A stretch of DNA of 64,000 bases from Morchella semilibera (lineage: Eukaryota > Ascomycota > Pezizomycetes > Pezizales > Morchellaceae), in assembly GCA_009192285.1 (NCBI GenBank), contig WBVU01000003.1, forward strand, positions 2,139,973 to 2,203,972, written 5' to 3'. Made by a program: the position numbers and the translations under genes. Of this stretch, positions 23,410 through 35,760 are shown piece after piece. The notes beneath the pieces were generated by a model that was not told where the DNA came from, did no database searches, and saw only the letters and a list, made by a program, of their open reading frames with translations. How positions within the stretch are numbered: position 1 is the stretch's first letter; each line of letters opens with the position of its first letter.

Positions 23410-24735
23410 CATCGATCCCAAAACATCGTAAAAGCACTCATGCCTCTGATGACTTAGTACGTATACGGTAGCGACGTTATGTTCTTGCAATAAGGTCGGT
23501 CTTGGTTTCCGACTAGCTACATGGTCCCACCCATATCTCAATGTCCAAAATGATAATCAGTGATTATCTCAATCACACAATGCCACTCGATGTGACCGAT
23601 TCCGCCGATAGGATTTGTTCTATGCACTCAAGAGAGGCTATGTTAGCGCTTTGTACGTGCAGGATTAGTAATAACTTAGAATCCTAACGATTTGTCTCGG
23701 GGGCTAGTCATAAGATCAGCCCACACCCAATCATAGTATGGGTCGTATCGGTACCGAGAGAAGCCATGCTTAGTAAATAAAGTTTTGGTAGATATTGACC
23801 CCCTCCCGTCTTATAGATACCTGAGCCTGCTAGCTGGAGTCCTCCTTTCCCTTTCCTTTCGCTCTGGGCTCATGCAGAGTGTTTTCTCTTAAAACGGGTG
23901 GGTTCGTATCATAGTTAAGCCAGAGCTTTTTTGCCTATAACTACTATTAGCTTGGATCGGGTCAATTCACGCCCAGAATGATGTTCGTTGTAGGCTCTTT
24001 TAACCCCTAGGGTGTCTAGTTTTAGTCAGTATTGTTTTGGGGGTATTTGCGCGCGATAGCATGAACATGTGTAAACTAGAGTCCCGGGGATTACTCACTA
24101 GTAAGATACTATAAGTATGAAACATAGTTATTAACCAGTTATAAACTCTGGCATAATAGAAGGGAGTAAGATACTGTGTGGGGGATATGGGTACTTAAGC
24201 GAATAATTTTCAACGCATTACCAAATAAGTACAAACGATACCATGACTACTCATTTCCGAGTGATTGCAAAAGATACAAGCTAGAAACAAGCGACACAAA
24301 CCCAAGAGAAATGTAAGTAGCATTAAGGAAGATAGACAATTATTATTTGATAATAAGGGTAATCGGTTGTTAGAATAGCTTTTAGATTTTCTTCAAACGA
24401 TGAACCTAGTCCTTTGCCTAATACAGAAAACTCTCCGTACTCCTTGCAGTCTGAAATCTTTATTGAAGAAGAGTGGGAGATCTTCCTGAGTAATAGCCAA
24501 TCTTTGGAAGCGAGCGTTCAGCAAAATCAAAACCCTACTGTATATGCTTCGATACAGTACACTGAAGAATAGGAAAGACATGCAACTCACCCGGCTATAA
24601 AAAGAAACAAGTTATCAACTGTACCACAAGCAGGAATAGGTGGTAAACCCTGAGATAATGATGCAGATGAATTAACGGAAGTCAAAGATGGTATTATCTA
24701 TTGTAAGGGGAACTATCAATTACAGACCGACAAGG
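23410..24735. other. No gene recognised
   Basis: AT-rich intergenic sequence. Short frames only. The last few hundred bases may belong to the upstream edge of the decayed hAT element that continues after 27042. Confidence 0.4.
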
Positions 24736-24756
24736 TGTGACGGAGTAAACCGACGC

Positions 24757-25255
24757 TTTCATGGATACGCTAGGTTCGGAGGGCTGGAAGGATTGGCAGG
24801 GTTGGGATTACTGTAAGCTAGGAGGCGGGGATGAGTCAGAATAGGTTCTATAGGCTTCTGTTACGCGAGAATGTGAGTCATGGTCGGGATTACGCGAGGG
24901 TATGAGTCAGGCTTGGCGCCGGAATAAGAGATATATAAGGGAGGCAACGGTGCCTACTTCGGTTCTTTTCTTTCTTTCTCTTTTCTCTTTACGCAACGTC
25001 TTCTGTAACTAGTATTCAATACATTTCATAGTCTCTATTCCTAGTGACTATCGCTGTCCAACTTTTATACCTCTCCTTACCGAGAAGTATCGCTGTCGCC
25101 TATCTACCTTCTATGTCTGTGGAGAGAGCCATCTACTGGTATCTTCGCTTACACGTCGCGATTAAAGACTCCTTGTGGACTCTCTGTCCTACTTTACTTC
25201 TTCTATAATTCGGTGCCCTGTGGAACGAAGCTACACCACCACCCCCTCCTTGAGA
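24757..25255 (+). mobile_element. Solo LTR, family E, nested
   Basis: Bounded by exact GACGC duplications (24752-24756 and 25256-25260). Ends TTTCATGG and CCTTGAGA are degenerate relative to other families. It holds three TGAGTCA-type boxes, the last at 24903-24909, then TATATAA at 24932-24938 and a CT-rich tract. Confidence 0.85.
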
Positions 25256-25288
25256 GACGCAAAGAAGAAGATGATAATGATGACGCAG

Positions 25289-25859
25289 TGTTACGGAGCA
25301 ACACGGAGACAACAGACAAGAAGGTCGAGGTACACAACCGAGGCGAGGGCGGGGACGAGAACGAGAAGCGAGGACGAGAGAACTTAACCGAGGAGCAGGG
25401 TTGTAGGGCAGAGGGTCCAGATGGCCTCTCTGACGAAGACGTGGAGACGAAGATATCAGTAGACGACACGGACTACGGTCATGGACTATGTACGAGGCGG
25501 GGCGAGACGAGGCGAAGCGAGGCGAGGCGAGGCAAGGTACTATGAGAGACCCAAGGGGGTCTTGGCAAAGACTATGGTTATGATGTAATGTATTCAGAAC
25601 TAAAGACACAAGACAGGACAAAACTAAACCGTAGGGTTGATAACAGGAAGAACACGTAGGAAAAGAAAGAGAAAGAAAAGAACAAAGGAAAGATCCGTAG
25701 CAACATATATATACCCCTCCTAATCCCTGTACAATCACGACTCATAACATCGTGTAACGGAACTCATAGAAACTCCAAGAACCCAAAAACACACCGCAAC
25801 CTAAAGAACCCATTCTCGAATATCCTCCTCCTCTGCGAAATCCATAGTACGCCGTGATA
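25289..25859 (-). mobile_element. Solo LTR, family B, nested
   Basis: From TGTTACGG to CCGTGATA on the plus strand, with exact duplication CGCAG (25284-25288 and 25860-25864) created in the family A host LTR. Confidence 0.92.
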
Positions 25860-26361
25860 CGCAGATAGGCTCGAGGAGCACAGTCTACGCGACGAGGAAA
25901 CTGACGAAGACAGGAGCAACACTGAGCAGGCACAAGCAAAGGCACCGGCGAAGGCAAAGGCAAGGACAAGGACACAAGGGCGCAGGGCAGGGAGAGTGAG
26001 GACCGAATAGACCTCAACGAGAACGATAATAAATACTATGGGTTCCCTCTTTTGAGGAGGACAGAGTTCGTGGTTCGAGAGGCTATGGCTTGAGATCAGG
26101 AGTAAATTCCCATATACCGAAATAACAGGAAGACGAGACCGAGAGAAAAAAAAGAAAGAAGTAAAGAAAACATCTCACGCCGCTATTTAACACTCCCCTC
26201 CACCAGTCCGCTATGACTCATGCATCACCTCATAGAAACCCATAGAAATCCATCGCATCCACATCACAGATTCCTCCCCACCATCTTCGCTATTTACATT
26301 ACAAATCCATCACGCCACCGAACCTCCTAGAATCTAATGACGACACCCCCCTTTAGCACAC

Positions 26362-26951
26362 TGTCCCGGCGTCTTGGCATCGGTCCCGAGGGTTCGGTAG
26401 TCGAAGCGCTGTTGTGATTGTTTAGGAATAGTTAAGCGAGGAAGGGGTGGTTGTCGTCATGGGTTTCTAGGAGGTTCGATGGCGTGATGGATTGGTAATG
26501 TAAAATAGCAAAGATGGTGGGAAGGAATAGGAGGTGTGGTAGCGATGGGTTTCTATGGGATTCCGTGAGTGATGAGGTGAGTCATAGCGGATTAGCAGAG
26601 GAGATGTGTTAAATAGCGGGAGAAGATGTTTTCTTTAGTTTTTTCTTTCTTTTCTCTCTGTCTCGTCTTTCTGTTATCTCGGTACATAGGAATCTACTCC
26701 TATTTCTAAAGCCATAGCTCTTCGTACCAAAGAATCGGTCCTCTCGGAAGAGGGAACCCATAGTGCCTCTCATCGTTCTCGTTGAGGTCCATTTGGTCCT
26801 CACTCTCCCTGCTCTGTGTCCTTGTGCTTTTGCTCCTGCCCTTGCCCTTGCCTGTGTCTTCGTCGGTCTCCTCGTCGCTCCGGCTGTGCCCCTCGGGCCC
26901 TTCTGCGCCATCATTGTCATCTTCTTCTTTGCGTCGGGTTACTCCGTCACA
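26362..26951 (+). mobile_element. Family A solo LTR nested in another family A LTR
   Basis: From TGTCCCGG to CCGTCACA, flanked by CACAC and CAGAC (one mismatch), inserted in the opposite orientation into a copy of its own family. Confidence 0.88.
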
Positions 26952-28212
26952 CAGACCCCTTCCTCGCTTAGCTATTCCTAAACAATCACAACAGCGCTTT
27001 CACTATCGAACCCTCAGAACTAATGCCAAGACGCCGGGACACAAGGTTGGCTGCGCAGCCAAATGAAAATATAGGGCACTGACCAGAATCAAAGCTCACG
27101 CAATGAGTTGTGATTTCCTGCCAGAAAAATTGAAGGAAGGTGTCCAACAAGGAATGCAAAATAAATCATTGTCCCAACAGGTTGAAGGAATACAGGCTGG
27201 TGTCGTTGAGAAGAAAGAGGAATTGTTGAAAGCGAATAATTGTTGTCTGACATGTAATGTACCAGTTTTCTCTCTATTGGGAAAACTTCAAGATTGGATC
27301 AATATTTCTTAACTTCCCCTAAAGCCGGCTTGTGTAAGCAATTGACAGCACAGTTCGATTTAGCAATTGTGAAATTATTTATTGTAACAGGTATTCCACT
27401 GGATGCTCTTGACAATCCATTCTTCAAGGATTGCATGTCTACTTTATGATCGGGTTATACTTCACCTTCTTCAACCAGATTTCTTGAAAATCTACTTCCA
27501 AACGAAGCAACAAATGCACGAGGGAAAGTACTCGAAATTGTTAGAGCCAAAAAACATTTTACTTATAGTTTTGATGGTTGGACAACTCGAAATAGTCTGA
27601 ATATTTATACTTCAACTACTACTTTGCCATACAGTCGATCCTTTACTATTGATGGTCATGAACATTCGAGACAGAGTCATATTGGAGTTTTTATTACTGA
27701 TATTGCTATTAAGGTTAATAGCTTATTTATTCCTGTATTGATATGTTTATGCTGACGGCTATTAGGATATTAAACGAGTTGGTTCAGATCTATATTCTGG
27801 TGTTTCATCCGACAATATAAGCAATACCAGAAAAGCTCGCCAACTTATTGTATCGATATTTCCCAAAATCATGAACTTACCTGATCCCACACATCACTTG
27901 AATAATACAATCAAAGATATCGCCAAGTTAGATTAATTCTCTAATTGTATATAACGTTCCGCTGCAATTGCGAAATTCTTCAAAAAAAGTCCTATGGCAA
28001 ATCGGAAACTCCAAGAACCATGATCCTTACATAATATCAAACCCAGTATCGAAGGGATTTCTAAAACACGCTTTTCAATATCATATCTTTCTTCCAACTC
28101 AGCTTTCCGTTGTTTACCAGCAATTACAGCTGTCTGTCGTAACACCTCTTCTCAGAATTTATTTCAACTCCCTAACGTATCCGATCTCAGAAATCTACAT
28201 AAGCTAGTTACT

Positions 28213-29313
28213 TATCACAGAGCGAAGTGAGGGCAAGGTCGAGACTTGCCAAAGTATAACATTAAAAGCAAATCGAGGCGAGGCGGGGTAGGGGAAGCAG
28301 AAGGGCGAAGCGATGCGGAACACTGTGGGTCACTATGAACGAGAAACGAGGTAGAGGCCAGAGTCGGGAGAAAGGAATCCGGAAGTTTGCATTACGTAGT
28401 TGACAGGAAGGTTGCTTGAAGAAGAAAGAAGAGAAAGAGAAATCCTACAAGCGAGGGAGAGAGCTCTCTATAAATAGTGTTCCGGCGTCTTGGCATTTGT
28501 TCCGATAGTTCGGTAGGCAATGCGTGGTTGTGGTTGCTAGAGTAATGTTAAGCGAGAATGCGGACGGTGAGATGGAGGTTGTCGTCATTGAATTCTAGGA
28601 GGTTCGATGGCGTGATGGATTGGTAATGTAAATTAGCGGAGATGGTGGGGTGGATTACAAGGTATGGGAGCGATGGGTTTCTATGGGGTCCTATGAGCGA
28701 AAGTGTGAGTCATAACGGACTAGTGGAGGAGGTGTGTTAAATAGCGGGGATAGATGTTTTCCTTAGTTCTTTCTCTCTTTTCTCTCTGTCTCGTCTTTCT
28801 GTTATCTCGGTACATAGGAATCTACTCCTATTTCCAAGCCATAGCTCTTCGTATCAAATACTCGGTCCTCTCAAAGGAAGGAACCCATAGTACCTCTCAT
28901 CGTTCTCGTTGAGGCCCATCTGGTCCTCACTTTCCCTGCCCTGTGCCCTTGTGCCTCTGCCCTTGCCCTTGCCTTTGCCGTTGTCTTCGCCGGTGCCTGT
29001 GCTTGTGACCGCTCGGTGTTGCCTCTGTCTTCGTCGGTCTCCTCGTCGCTTCGGCTGTGCCCCTTGGGTCTTTCTGCGTCATAATTGTCCTCTTCCTCTT
29101 CGTGTCGGGTTACTCCGTCACAAATAGCCCCAAAATCCCCTCGCTGACTCATACCCTAGAAACCTATAGAACCTCAGAGAAATCCTTCTATTAGAAATAC
29201 ATGCACACCGTTGACTCATAGAATCCCTATAATCGAAACCTATAGAACAGCATAGAAAGCTCTGACTAATCCTTCTTCCCGCAATGTCCTCCAGTACGAT
29301 CCACGCCGTGATA
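28213..29313 (-). mobile_element. Solo LTR, family D, inside the hAT relic
   Basis: On the plus strand it runs from TATCACAG to CCGTGATA with exact duplication TTACT (28208-28212 and 29314-29318). It contains a complete family A LTR (28478-29122). The remaining sequence matches the reverse complement of the family D copy at 32640-33087. Confidence 0.92.
28478..29122 (+). mobile_element. Family A solo LTR nested in a family D LTR
   Basis: From TGTTCCGG to CCGTCACA with exact duplication AATAG (28473-28477 and 29123-29127). The insertion falls just beside the TATA box of the host LTR. Confidence 0.92.
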
Positions 29314-30305
29314 TTACTAATAATTGCGAATTACATAACTTTAAAGACGATATTCAGTTGCTAAATGCAATACTTAGTCCAATAGCACATGGGTTAAAAT
29401 TTATTGAATTAAGACAAACTAATCCTGATACTATTTTCTGGGCATGGATTAAAGCAGCCGCACAATTGAAAGATTTGTCAATCCTATTCGGAACCACTAT
29501 AATGGTTTATCATTACCTCGCATTCCTCACTCATTACAAACAACTGTTGTTGATATTTTCAACAAACGGTATACCAAAATGATTGAGTCCACACCTACCG
29601 ATGTATACCTACTAGCTTTCTTTTTAAATCCATGTATGTTCTCATATTGTAATAGTTGTTACTAAACTAACTTCAATGGATTACTGAAGATTATCTATCC
29701 TAAAATTGTGTACGTGTCAAGACCCAACGGAGTTACGCAAAAGAATTTTTTCAGAAGCTCTACGAATATTTAATATTGAAACCGGTGCTGTCGGAATCAA
29801 TATTATAACTCAAATAATGAGTCAATTGGAGACATATGAAAATAATGCGACTCCATTTGAGAAACACCATCAAGATTCCGAATCCATTCTTTCATGATGG
29901 CAAATATTGCTACATAATTCATGGGCAAAAATTCTTTATCGGTATATACTTTATATCAATATAATTTTGTACAGTTCTAATGAATAGGATTTAGGAAATT
30001 GCTATTAAAATTGTCAGCGTAACACCAACATCAGAGAACGATGAACGTACAGCTTCAATAATGGGCTAGTATAATTCTTACAAACGTGAAAGAATGAATA
30101 CCAGCACACTTATGAATCTTGTTCAAACCCGGGAGTATTATCTAAATTCATTGGAGGAAAAATCTCTTCAATTCAACAATTCAAGCGGACGACTGAACTA
30201 TGAATTTAAATGACTATCAATAAAAAGCTCTCCTATGAAGGTTGCGAATATATTGCAACACCCAGAAGCTGTACATAATTACTTAACTGAAGGGATTGAT
30301 CATTG

Positions 30306-30442
30306 CATCAGCAAGACTTCATTTGTCTCCTGATGTCTCCTGAGTCTCAGGAGACTCAAAAAATATCTAGGAGTCTCAGGAGACTCTCAGGAGACCTGGG
30401 AGACTGTTGGGAGACTCCAGTCACAAGTTGAGTTTACTAATA
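30306..30442 (+). mobile_element. 137-bp hairpin element, copy 5
   Basis: Exactly 137 bp, starting CATCAGCAA and ending in the decayed TTTACTAATA, with TG on both sides (30304-30305 and 30443-30444). Confidence 0.88.
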
Positions 30443-30444
30443 TG

Positions 30445-30859
30445 GTTTTTGCCATTCTTATCAACTCCGTCAATAGCATATCACTCAAATACGTCTGAAC
30501 CGATTTTACAAGAAGACCCACTGTATATCAATTCTTTTTCAAACACACTATTAGTATTTTTCTGGGAGAAAATGTTCAACTCTCACTTGTCAGATGGAAG
30601 TTGGACGGTAACGAGAGGATTGAATTTGATGCTTCCGAGAAAAAAGGGAAAAGGACATTAGAAGAACCAGATATGGATAGCTGGACAGTAGCAGAAGCTT
30701 GGGAGATACATACTAAAAACAAATTAATTACAGTTATTGGGCTTTATACATTCAATTTTTGGAATCCCATTCCAACATTTTTGGCTCCAATAATTCCTCA
30801 AGCTTATCATTTGAAAACTCCCCCTGTCCTTCTCAAATTTCTTTCAATCTTTCAGTTTT
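30445..30859. other. Possible decayed coding relic, part 1
   Basis: AT-rich. On the minus strand it reads on from 31492-31856 across the family A LTR (a Lys/Glu-rich segment), suggesting one decayed gene or transposon protein split by the LTR. I do not recognise it. Confidence 0.3.
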
Positions 30860-31491
30860 TGTGACGGAGTAACCCGACGCAAAGAAGACGATAACAATGA
30901 TGACACAGAGGGACCCGAGGAGCACAGCCTCAACGACGAGGAGACCGATGAAGACAAGAATAATGCTGGGCAGGCACAGGCACAGGCACCGGCAAAGGCA
31001 AAGGCAAGGACAAAGGCACAAGAGCACAGAACAGGGAAGGTGAGGACCAGATGGACCTCAACGAGAACGATGAGAGGTACTATGAGTTTCCTCTTTCAGG
31101 AGGACGGCGTTTTTGGTACGAGAAGCTATGGCTATAGGAATAGGATTAGATTCCTATGTACCGAGATAACAAGATAACGAGATAGAGAGAAAAGAAAAAA
31201 AGAACTAAGAAAAACATCTAACTCGGCTATTTAACACTTCCCCTTCACCAGTCCGCTATGACTCATACCTCAATTCATAGAAACCCACAGAAACCCGTCG
31301 TACCCACACCTCGTATTCCTCTCCACCATCTCCACTATCTGAATTACCAATCCATCATGCCATCGAACCTCCTAGAACTAAATGACGACAACCTCCTTTA
31401 GCACACCCCTTCCTCGCTTAACTATTCCTAAACAATCACAACAGCGCTTCGACTACCTAACCCTCGGGACCGATGCCAAGACGCGGGGACA
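30860..31491 (-). mobile_element. Solo LTR, family A
   Basis: From TGTGACGG to CGGGGACA with exact duplication GTTTT (30855-30859 and 31492-31496). Confidence 0.92.
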
Positions 31492-31856
31492 GTTTTGCTG
31501 CAACTTTTGCTGAAGCCCACTTTGCTTTTCTAGTATTTAATGCTCTCCATTGTGCTGAACTAGCTCTTTCCTGTTCCCTTTTTTGCTCGGCTGATATTAT
31601 TAGTACATAAATGTTTTGGTACATAGGGGACATATACCAGAATGCTTGCTATATCTTAATTTTTTCAGAGCATCATATGCCTCTTTATGTTTTGGATCTT
31701 TAGTAGCAAAATAGTGAAGATGTTGAAACAGCCATATGGGTTTCAAGCCGGTGATTGAAGTCCTTTAAGCATACCGGGCAATTTTGAAACTGTGAATATC
31801 TGGATTTGAATTTTTCATAAGAATTGGGTACTGAAGGTGTTAGAACTAAAGATTTC
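31492..31856 (-). pseudogene. Possible zinc-finger transposon relic, part 2
   Basis: On the minus strand, broken frames show CPVCLKDFNHRLETH and later GICPLC, followed by a basic Ala/Lys-rich stretch. Two Cys-x-x-Cys pairs suggest a zinc-binding protein, possibly transposon-derived. It has several stops and frame changes. Function unknown. Confidence 0.35.
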
Positions 31857-32432
31857 TGTTACGGAGCGAAGCCGGGGAGAGAGAGTACGAGGAAGGTCTA
31901 TAGTAAAAGCAGAGTCGGACAGAGGGTCCACAGGGAGTCTCTGATTAGAACGTGAAGGCGAAGGTACCAGTAGACGATTCGGACTACTGGCATATGCGAG
32001 TCGGGGCGGGACAGGAGGCCAAGGGGTTGACCGAGGCGAGCAGGTTCAGGACACGGTGTCACCAAGGGGCACAACCGATAGCGGAGACGAAGGCAAAGAG
32101 TATAACCAAGTATATTATAAATAAGAACCGGGAGAGGAGGAGAATCCCCAAAAGTAACTAGAGACAGGAACCCAAAGAGAAAGATTGATAACAGGAGGTT
32201 GCGTAAGGAAGAAAGGAAAGAAAAGACAAAGGAAATCCCAGCCCCTATATATAGCAACCCACACCGTTGCTTACTAATCCGTATCACGGAATCCCATAGA
32301 AACCCAAAGAACGAATACCCATTACTCATAGGCGATCCTCATACTAACACCCGATCTGTCCAACCCGGGAAAGCCCGATACAAATTACTAATCCCTCCTT
32401 CCGTTTCCTAGCGCCCAAAATATGCCGTGACA
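31857..32432 (-). mobile_element. Solo LTR, family B/E-like
   Basis: From TGTTACGG to CCGTGACA with exact duplication ATTTC (31852-31856 and 32433-32437). Internal segments resemble both the family B copies and the family E copy. A minus-strand TATATATAG box lies near 32245. Confidence 0.9.
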
Positions 32433-32594
32433 ATTTCAAAGGCTTCTTCCTGATTCTGCCTGTAGCTGTATAGCAATAAGGTGCAGCGTTGGTGTCTGGC
32501 TTTGGGGTTGTCACTGTTGAGGTTGCGTGGAGATTGCTAGTCAACGCAAACATGATCCATATATAAAGCTGATCAACGGTAACATGATTTGCAA

Positions 32595-33225
32595 ATCAGT
32601 GCAACAACCCTCCACCCTAGCGCAATCCTCCACCCCAACTATTACAGCGTAGAGCGTACTGTGCGATGTTGCGGGAAGAAAGATTTTCAAGGTTTTCTAT
32701 GGTGTTCTGTGAGGTTCTGTTACAGGGGTTCGATGAGTCAACGGTATATATGTATTTCTAATAGAATGATTCTTTGGGGTTCTATTGGGTTCTATGAGAT
32801 GAGTCAGCGAAGGGATTCTGGGGCTATATATAGGGAGCTTTCTCCCTCGCTTGTAGAGTTTTCCTTTCTCTTCTTTCTTCTTCGGGCAACCTTCCTGTCA
32901 ATTACGTAATGCAAACTTTAGGACTCCTAGGTCCCTATTCTGGTTTCTGTTTCGTTCCTCATTCCTAGTGACCTATTACATCCTGTCTCGCTCTATCTCT
33001 CACTTCGTCTTGCTTCGCCTCGCTCTGATCTGCTCTGGTATTATACCTTGGCAAGTCTCGACCCCGCCCTCGCTTCGCTCCGTGATACCAACGCAACCCT
33101 CCACCACATCCCAGCGCAACCCTCCAGCACAACCCTACACCACCACCATCACACCCCAGCGCAACCCTACACCACCACCACACCCCAGCGCAACCCTATA
33201 CCACTACCTCCAGTTATAAACTCCA
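32595..33225 (+). repeat. CCACC-rich minisatellite split by an LTR
   Basis: Units of the form CGCAACCCTCCACCACATC repeat on both sides of the family D LTR (32595-32639 and 33088-33225). Four or more imperfect copies lie on the right side. Confidence 0.75.
32640..33087 (+). mobile_element. Solo LTR, family D
   Basis: From TATTACAG to CCGTGATA with exact duplication CCAAC (32635-32639 and 33088-33092). TGAGTCA at 32800-32806, TATATATA at 32825-32832, then a CT-rich tract. Confidence 0.92.
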
Positions 33226-35484
33226 GTTTCCAACAGCACAAGTATCTTGCCCTGTTTTAGACACGCTCTCGAGTATTTCACGGCACCCTAGTGTAAACAA
33301 CACAATGTCCTTGTAGAAATTGTATTTTTGCAAAACATACCGCACCTAGTGGGGTCCATGAGCTGAGCCAGCCTGAACATTGGGCTCGAGCCACTAGAGC
33401 CCTTTCCCTCCAGGCTCGAGATTAGGCCCGAGCTCAAACTAAGTACTCGCAATTTCATTGCGTTTTTGAACACGACTTAAATATTGCATACACACAAAAA
33501 ACCGCCAAGACTACATTTTTAATAGGGGTTGTGTTCAGAAACGCTATGAAGATGCGAGTATTGTACTCTAGGTGATCGGTTACTTTTGTAACCCTACAAA
33601 ACCTTTCGCTGGACCTAAGGGGATGTGGGGGCGGTGAGGTGGAGATTTGTGGGCTGCCAAGGACATTGGGATCTATCACCGATCTAACCGCTTTCCCCAA
33701 TGAAAATGACTATAGCTGCTACCTGGTATAAGGAAATCTTGTTTTTATAATCCTCGACCACCAGCTCAAGCCATTTTAGAGTCTTCACCTAAGGTTCGAG
33801 CTCTGTGAGCCTATTCCCCCAAGAGGCGGGCCAGCTCGAGCCAGCCCATTGACCACGCGCTGTCCGTACCGGATACTTGTACCACGGTGCGAGTCAGTCA
33901 GTCCAATTAGTAGCCGGAAGAAAAGAGTACGGTTGACTGGGAATGACCTTAAAAATTGCCCCATACAATTAAATAATAAACAAAAAAACACCAACTTTTA
34001 CTCGGTAGTAAACCTAACCCTAACTCCATGAACCTCGTTGTTGCGGATGGATCTGATAATCTAATCTGCCTGTCTCTTGGGTAATGATTGGTTGAAATGT
34101 GCATGTGTTGCGGACGCCTGCCGATATATGCTCTTTTGTGCCTAGACCTATCAGTGATATTAAGGTAGCCAAATAATTGCCTAATCGGGTATTTACACCG
34201 CCCAACGCTCTAGAACTATTGCGACATTCATGATGTAGAGCGGAGGCTAAAGCATCATTTAACAGAGAGAGAATAATTGTAGGTGTTGTGGTTGGAAAGC
34301 CATCACCCCGCAAATGTTGGGGTCAAATGTCCCATAACCGCTGACTGGTCATGCTGCACCCTGTTTTTCCATCGTTCCGGTCGCTGGGACGCGGGCCGCC
34401 CCGGCCCGCAGCACGGCCATGGATTTGAGTTGTGGCGGGTTGCCAAGAATCGCGGCTCCTCGGTAAGCTTCATCCGCACTCCAACTTCTCCGCTTCAACA
34501 TCCACCCGACGGAATATTATGGACTTTTGCGCGCAGTTCAATGGGAGAGTAAACACGATTTGGCCGACAGACAGAAGGCAGGAAACAGACATCAGGTCTC
34601 TGTGAGTACTGTAGCCCCTGGATACCCGTTTTTTCTCGGCCATTCTGTTCAAGCCCAGATGCACACCCCGAGGCATAGATGGCTCTCTTGTTCGAGGCTG
34701 GTGCCTCCTATGCACACGCGGACCTTCCCGCCCATCCGGCGCAAAGCGCGATAAGAGAGCCGCCGCAAAGGGATCCCAGGTAACATCCGTGCCCTTCACT
34801 GCCTGAGGCTAGCCTAATATCTGACCAAAGTATTCCTACACCTCCGGATAAACATCAAGATCATTTCCAGCCGGCCAGAGATCGAGATCCTTAAAGACCA
34901 CCGCTCCAACAAAGACTCGGCCAATCTCACAACACGCAAGGGTCCCCCCCCCCAATTACTTCACCGTTGGCGACGATAAACGGCTATTTGACGATGGGGG
35001 GGATGAGAAAAGGACTGGCGGCGCGCTGGGGCAGGGGGGTCAGGCCGTGATATGCCCATCAACCTCCACCCCCGATTTAGGCTAGCTGGGGACCATATAC
35101 CGGCGTACATTAGGGATAGTTACTGGAGGTAAGACAGCTCGTGAGGTCTTAAATACCACCAGAACCCCCCCTCCCGATGCCGCCCGCTCCGTTCCACCCC
35201 CGGCCCCCCCGATGCCACCCCCGATTCCGTCTCTGACTTCTTTTGCAATGTCCCCTCCCGGGTTATACCGAGAACCAGAAATGTCCTTTCTTATATCTTT
35301 TGCAGCGCCGGTTCGCCCGGTATGCCAAAGCCACAGAGCTTAATATAGCAATTATCAATAGCATAATTGATAAGATTTGGACTGCTCAATCGCATTACCC
35401 GGTTCAACCCCCATCCAAACCGCGAGCCGCTTTCATTTTTAATTTTTGAGTATAATGTGTTTACTAAATTAAGATATATATACG
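33226..35484. other. No gene recognised
   Basis: Intergenic. GGCTCGAGC-type palindromic words recur at about 33384-33440 and 33790-33845. A single CCTAACCCTAACT tract is at about 34012-34024. GC content rises after 34350. None of the frames has a recognisable domain. Confidence 0.4.
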
Positions 35485-35760
35485 GAAATAAAGATTCATT
35501 TCCGGATTCATTTCCACAGTGAATAGATCTAGAGAATATGATATCAAATAATGCGTACTCCCAGGCATTAATTCAATATTAAAGAAATGTGTAAATAAAA
35601 GTCACAGATGCGACTTAAGGTTCATTTCCTCGTTCATTTCCACACCAAAAATTGATTCATTTCCACTGGTTAGTTGAGGGCATCAGGAAGCACATTTCCA
35701 GCGGTGCATTTCACACAAAGATATTTACGTATAAGATTGATTCATAACCTATTCATTTCT
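35485..35760 (+). repeat. Cluster of TTCATTTCC words
   Basis: The word TTCATTTCC or a one-base variant recurs about seven to nine times in about 270 bp of AT-rich sequence, irregularly spaced. No coding frame is present. Confidence 0.6.

Larger units (their letters stand above)
24736..27041 (-). mobile_element. Family A solo LTR expanded by three nested LTRs
   Basis: Outer ends TGTGACGG and CCGGGACA with exact duplication CAAGG (24731-24735 and 27042-27046). Three further LTRs sit inside: 24757-25255, 25289-25859 and 26362-26951. Removing them leaves about 630 bp, the usual size of family A. Confidence 0.92.
27047..30305 (+). pseudogene. Decayed hAT transposase
   Basis: Discontinuous reading frames show the order of a fungal hAT transposase. 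A GIPLDALDNPFFKD-like segment (near 27395) leads to an SFDGWTTRNSLNIY segment (about 27560-27605), which is the first catalytic region. A GSDNIS...PDPTHHLNNTIKDIAKL region follows (about 27800-27935), and C-terminal RNase-H/dimerisation-like fragments (29400-30210) end in an NSSGRLNYEF tail. It is broken by frameshifts, stops and a large nested LTR insertion at 28213-29313. No intact inverted repeats were found. Confidence 0.75.

Noticed and set aside
33350-33850. Palindromic GGCTCGAGC words as a possible regulatory array
   Set aside because: Irregular spacing, no element borders, no adjacent gene.
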